Program-made: the position numbers and the translations under genes
The notes under the pieces: model-generated
The model's database searches: none
Seen by the model: only the letters and a program-made list of their open reading frames with translations
Told to the model about the DNA's origin: nothing
DNA from: Chloroflexota bacterium
GTDB taxonomy: Bacteria; Chloroflexota; Anaerolineae; Anaerolineales; Villigracilaceae
DNA: 6,855 bases
Direction of reading: 5' to 3'
NCBI GenBank assembly: GCA_016191985.1
Contig: JACPVB010000184.1
Coordinates: 1 to 6,855, forward strand
In this document: positions 6,766 through 6,855 of the stretch, one piece after another
Layout of the letters: each line of letters starts with the position of its first letter
Position numbering within the stretch: the stretch's first letter is position 1

Positions 6766-6771
6766 TTTATA
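6766..6771 (-). promoter_or_regulatory. possible -10 element for the exporter operon
   Basis: On the minus strand the hexamer is TATAAA in an AT-rich tract (CTACACTATAAAGGATAA) directly upstream of the ribosome binding site. The leader would be very short, about 20 nt. No convincing -35 hexamer stands at the expected spacing, and an overlapping TACACT is an alternative -10, so the call is tentative. Confidence 0.25.
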
Positions 6772-6783
6772 GTGTAGCATTCA

Positions 6784-6855
6784 TTAACTCACCTTACGCA
6801 GTTCAATCCCGAAGGGATGCAGGATTATAGGAAATTGGGCGGCGGGAGCACTTAC
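6784..6855 (-). other. edge sequence: possible gene tail or intergenic repeat with a palindrome
   Basis: On the minus strand a frame is open from the window edge to TAA at 6784-6786, giving 23 residues that end HPFGIELRKVS. It could be the C-terminus of a gene ahead of the exporter operon. The same stretch contains the palindrome ATCCC-GAA-GGGAT (6806-6818), and its plus-strand reading FNPEGMQDYRKL resembles the recurrent intergenic translations I associate with Chloroflexota genomes. A gene tail and a dispersed repeat cannot be told apart here, and the two are not exclusive. Confidence 0.3.

Noticed and set aside
1..6855. CRISPR array, tRNA, rRNA, insertion sequence or phage genes
   Set aside because: No regularly spaced direct repeats, no cloverleaf with T-loop signature, no transposase or integrase motifs, and no terminal repeats with target duplication were seen on either strand.

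Overview
The window is ordinary bacterial chromosome, roughly 50-55% GC, in which almost every gene lies on the minus strand. Two convincing minus-strand transcription units are present. The intergenic DNA resembles that of Anaerolineae-type Chloroflexota, including a palindrome (ATCCCGAAGGGAT) and tail peptides of a kind I associate with that group. The assignment is an impression, not a demonstrated placement.

Layout, left to right. Positions 1-222 hold the 3' end of a plus-strand gene, probably a family 2 glycosyltransferase. Positions 223-509 are AT-rich convergent intergenic DNA with a strong minus-strand terminator (417-443) and a possible 57-codon remnant (231-404). Positions 510-2959 carry a two-gene carotenoid operon on the minus strand: a phytoene/squalene synthase-family enzyme (crtB-like) followed by a CrtI-type desaturase, joined by an ATGA overlap. 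Positions 2960-3194 separate the two operons. They contain the terminator of the upstream operon (3146-3176) and a dense set of nested inverted repeats (2998-3120) that fold on paper into a three-way junction just upstream of crtB. Positions 3195-6740 are a three-gene ABC-2 exporter operon on the minus strand: an ATPase and two different permeases, with a candidate 25-codon ORF bridging the two permease genes. Positions 6741-6855 hold its ribosome binding site, an AT-rich possible promoter, and repeat-like sequence running to the window edge.

How the genes work together. The synthase would join two prenyl diphosphates head to head and the desaturase would introduce conjugated double bonds, giving a coloured C40 or C30 carotenoid backbone. 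The exporter operon encodes a complete drug/lipid-type ABC-2 transporter with two non-identical membrane subunits. A terminator separates it from the crt genes, so no functional link to carotenoids is shown. The most unusual items are the 2998-3120 structured element, the synthase's altered second Asp-rich motif, and the small ORF between the permeases.
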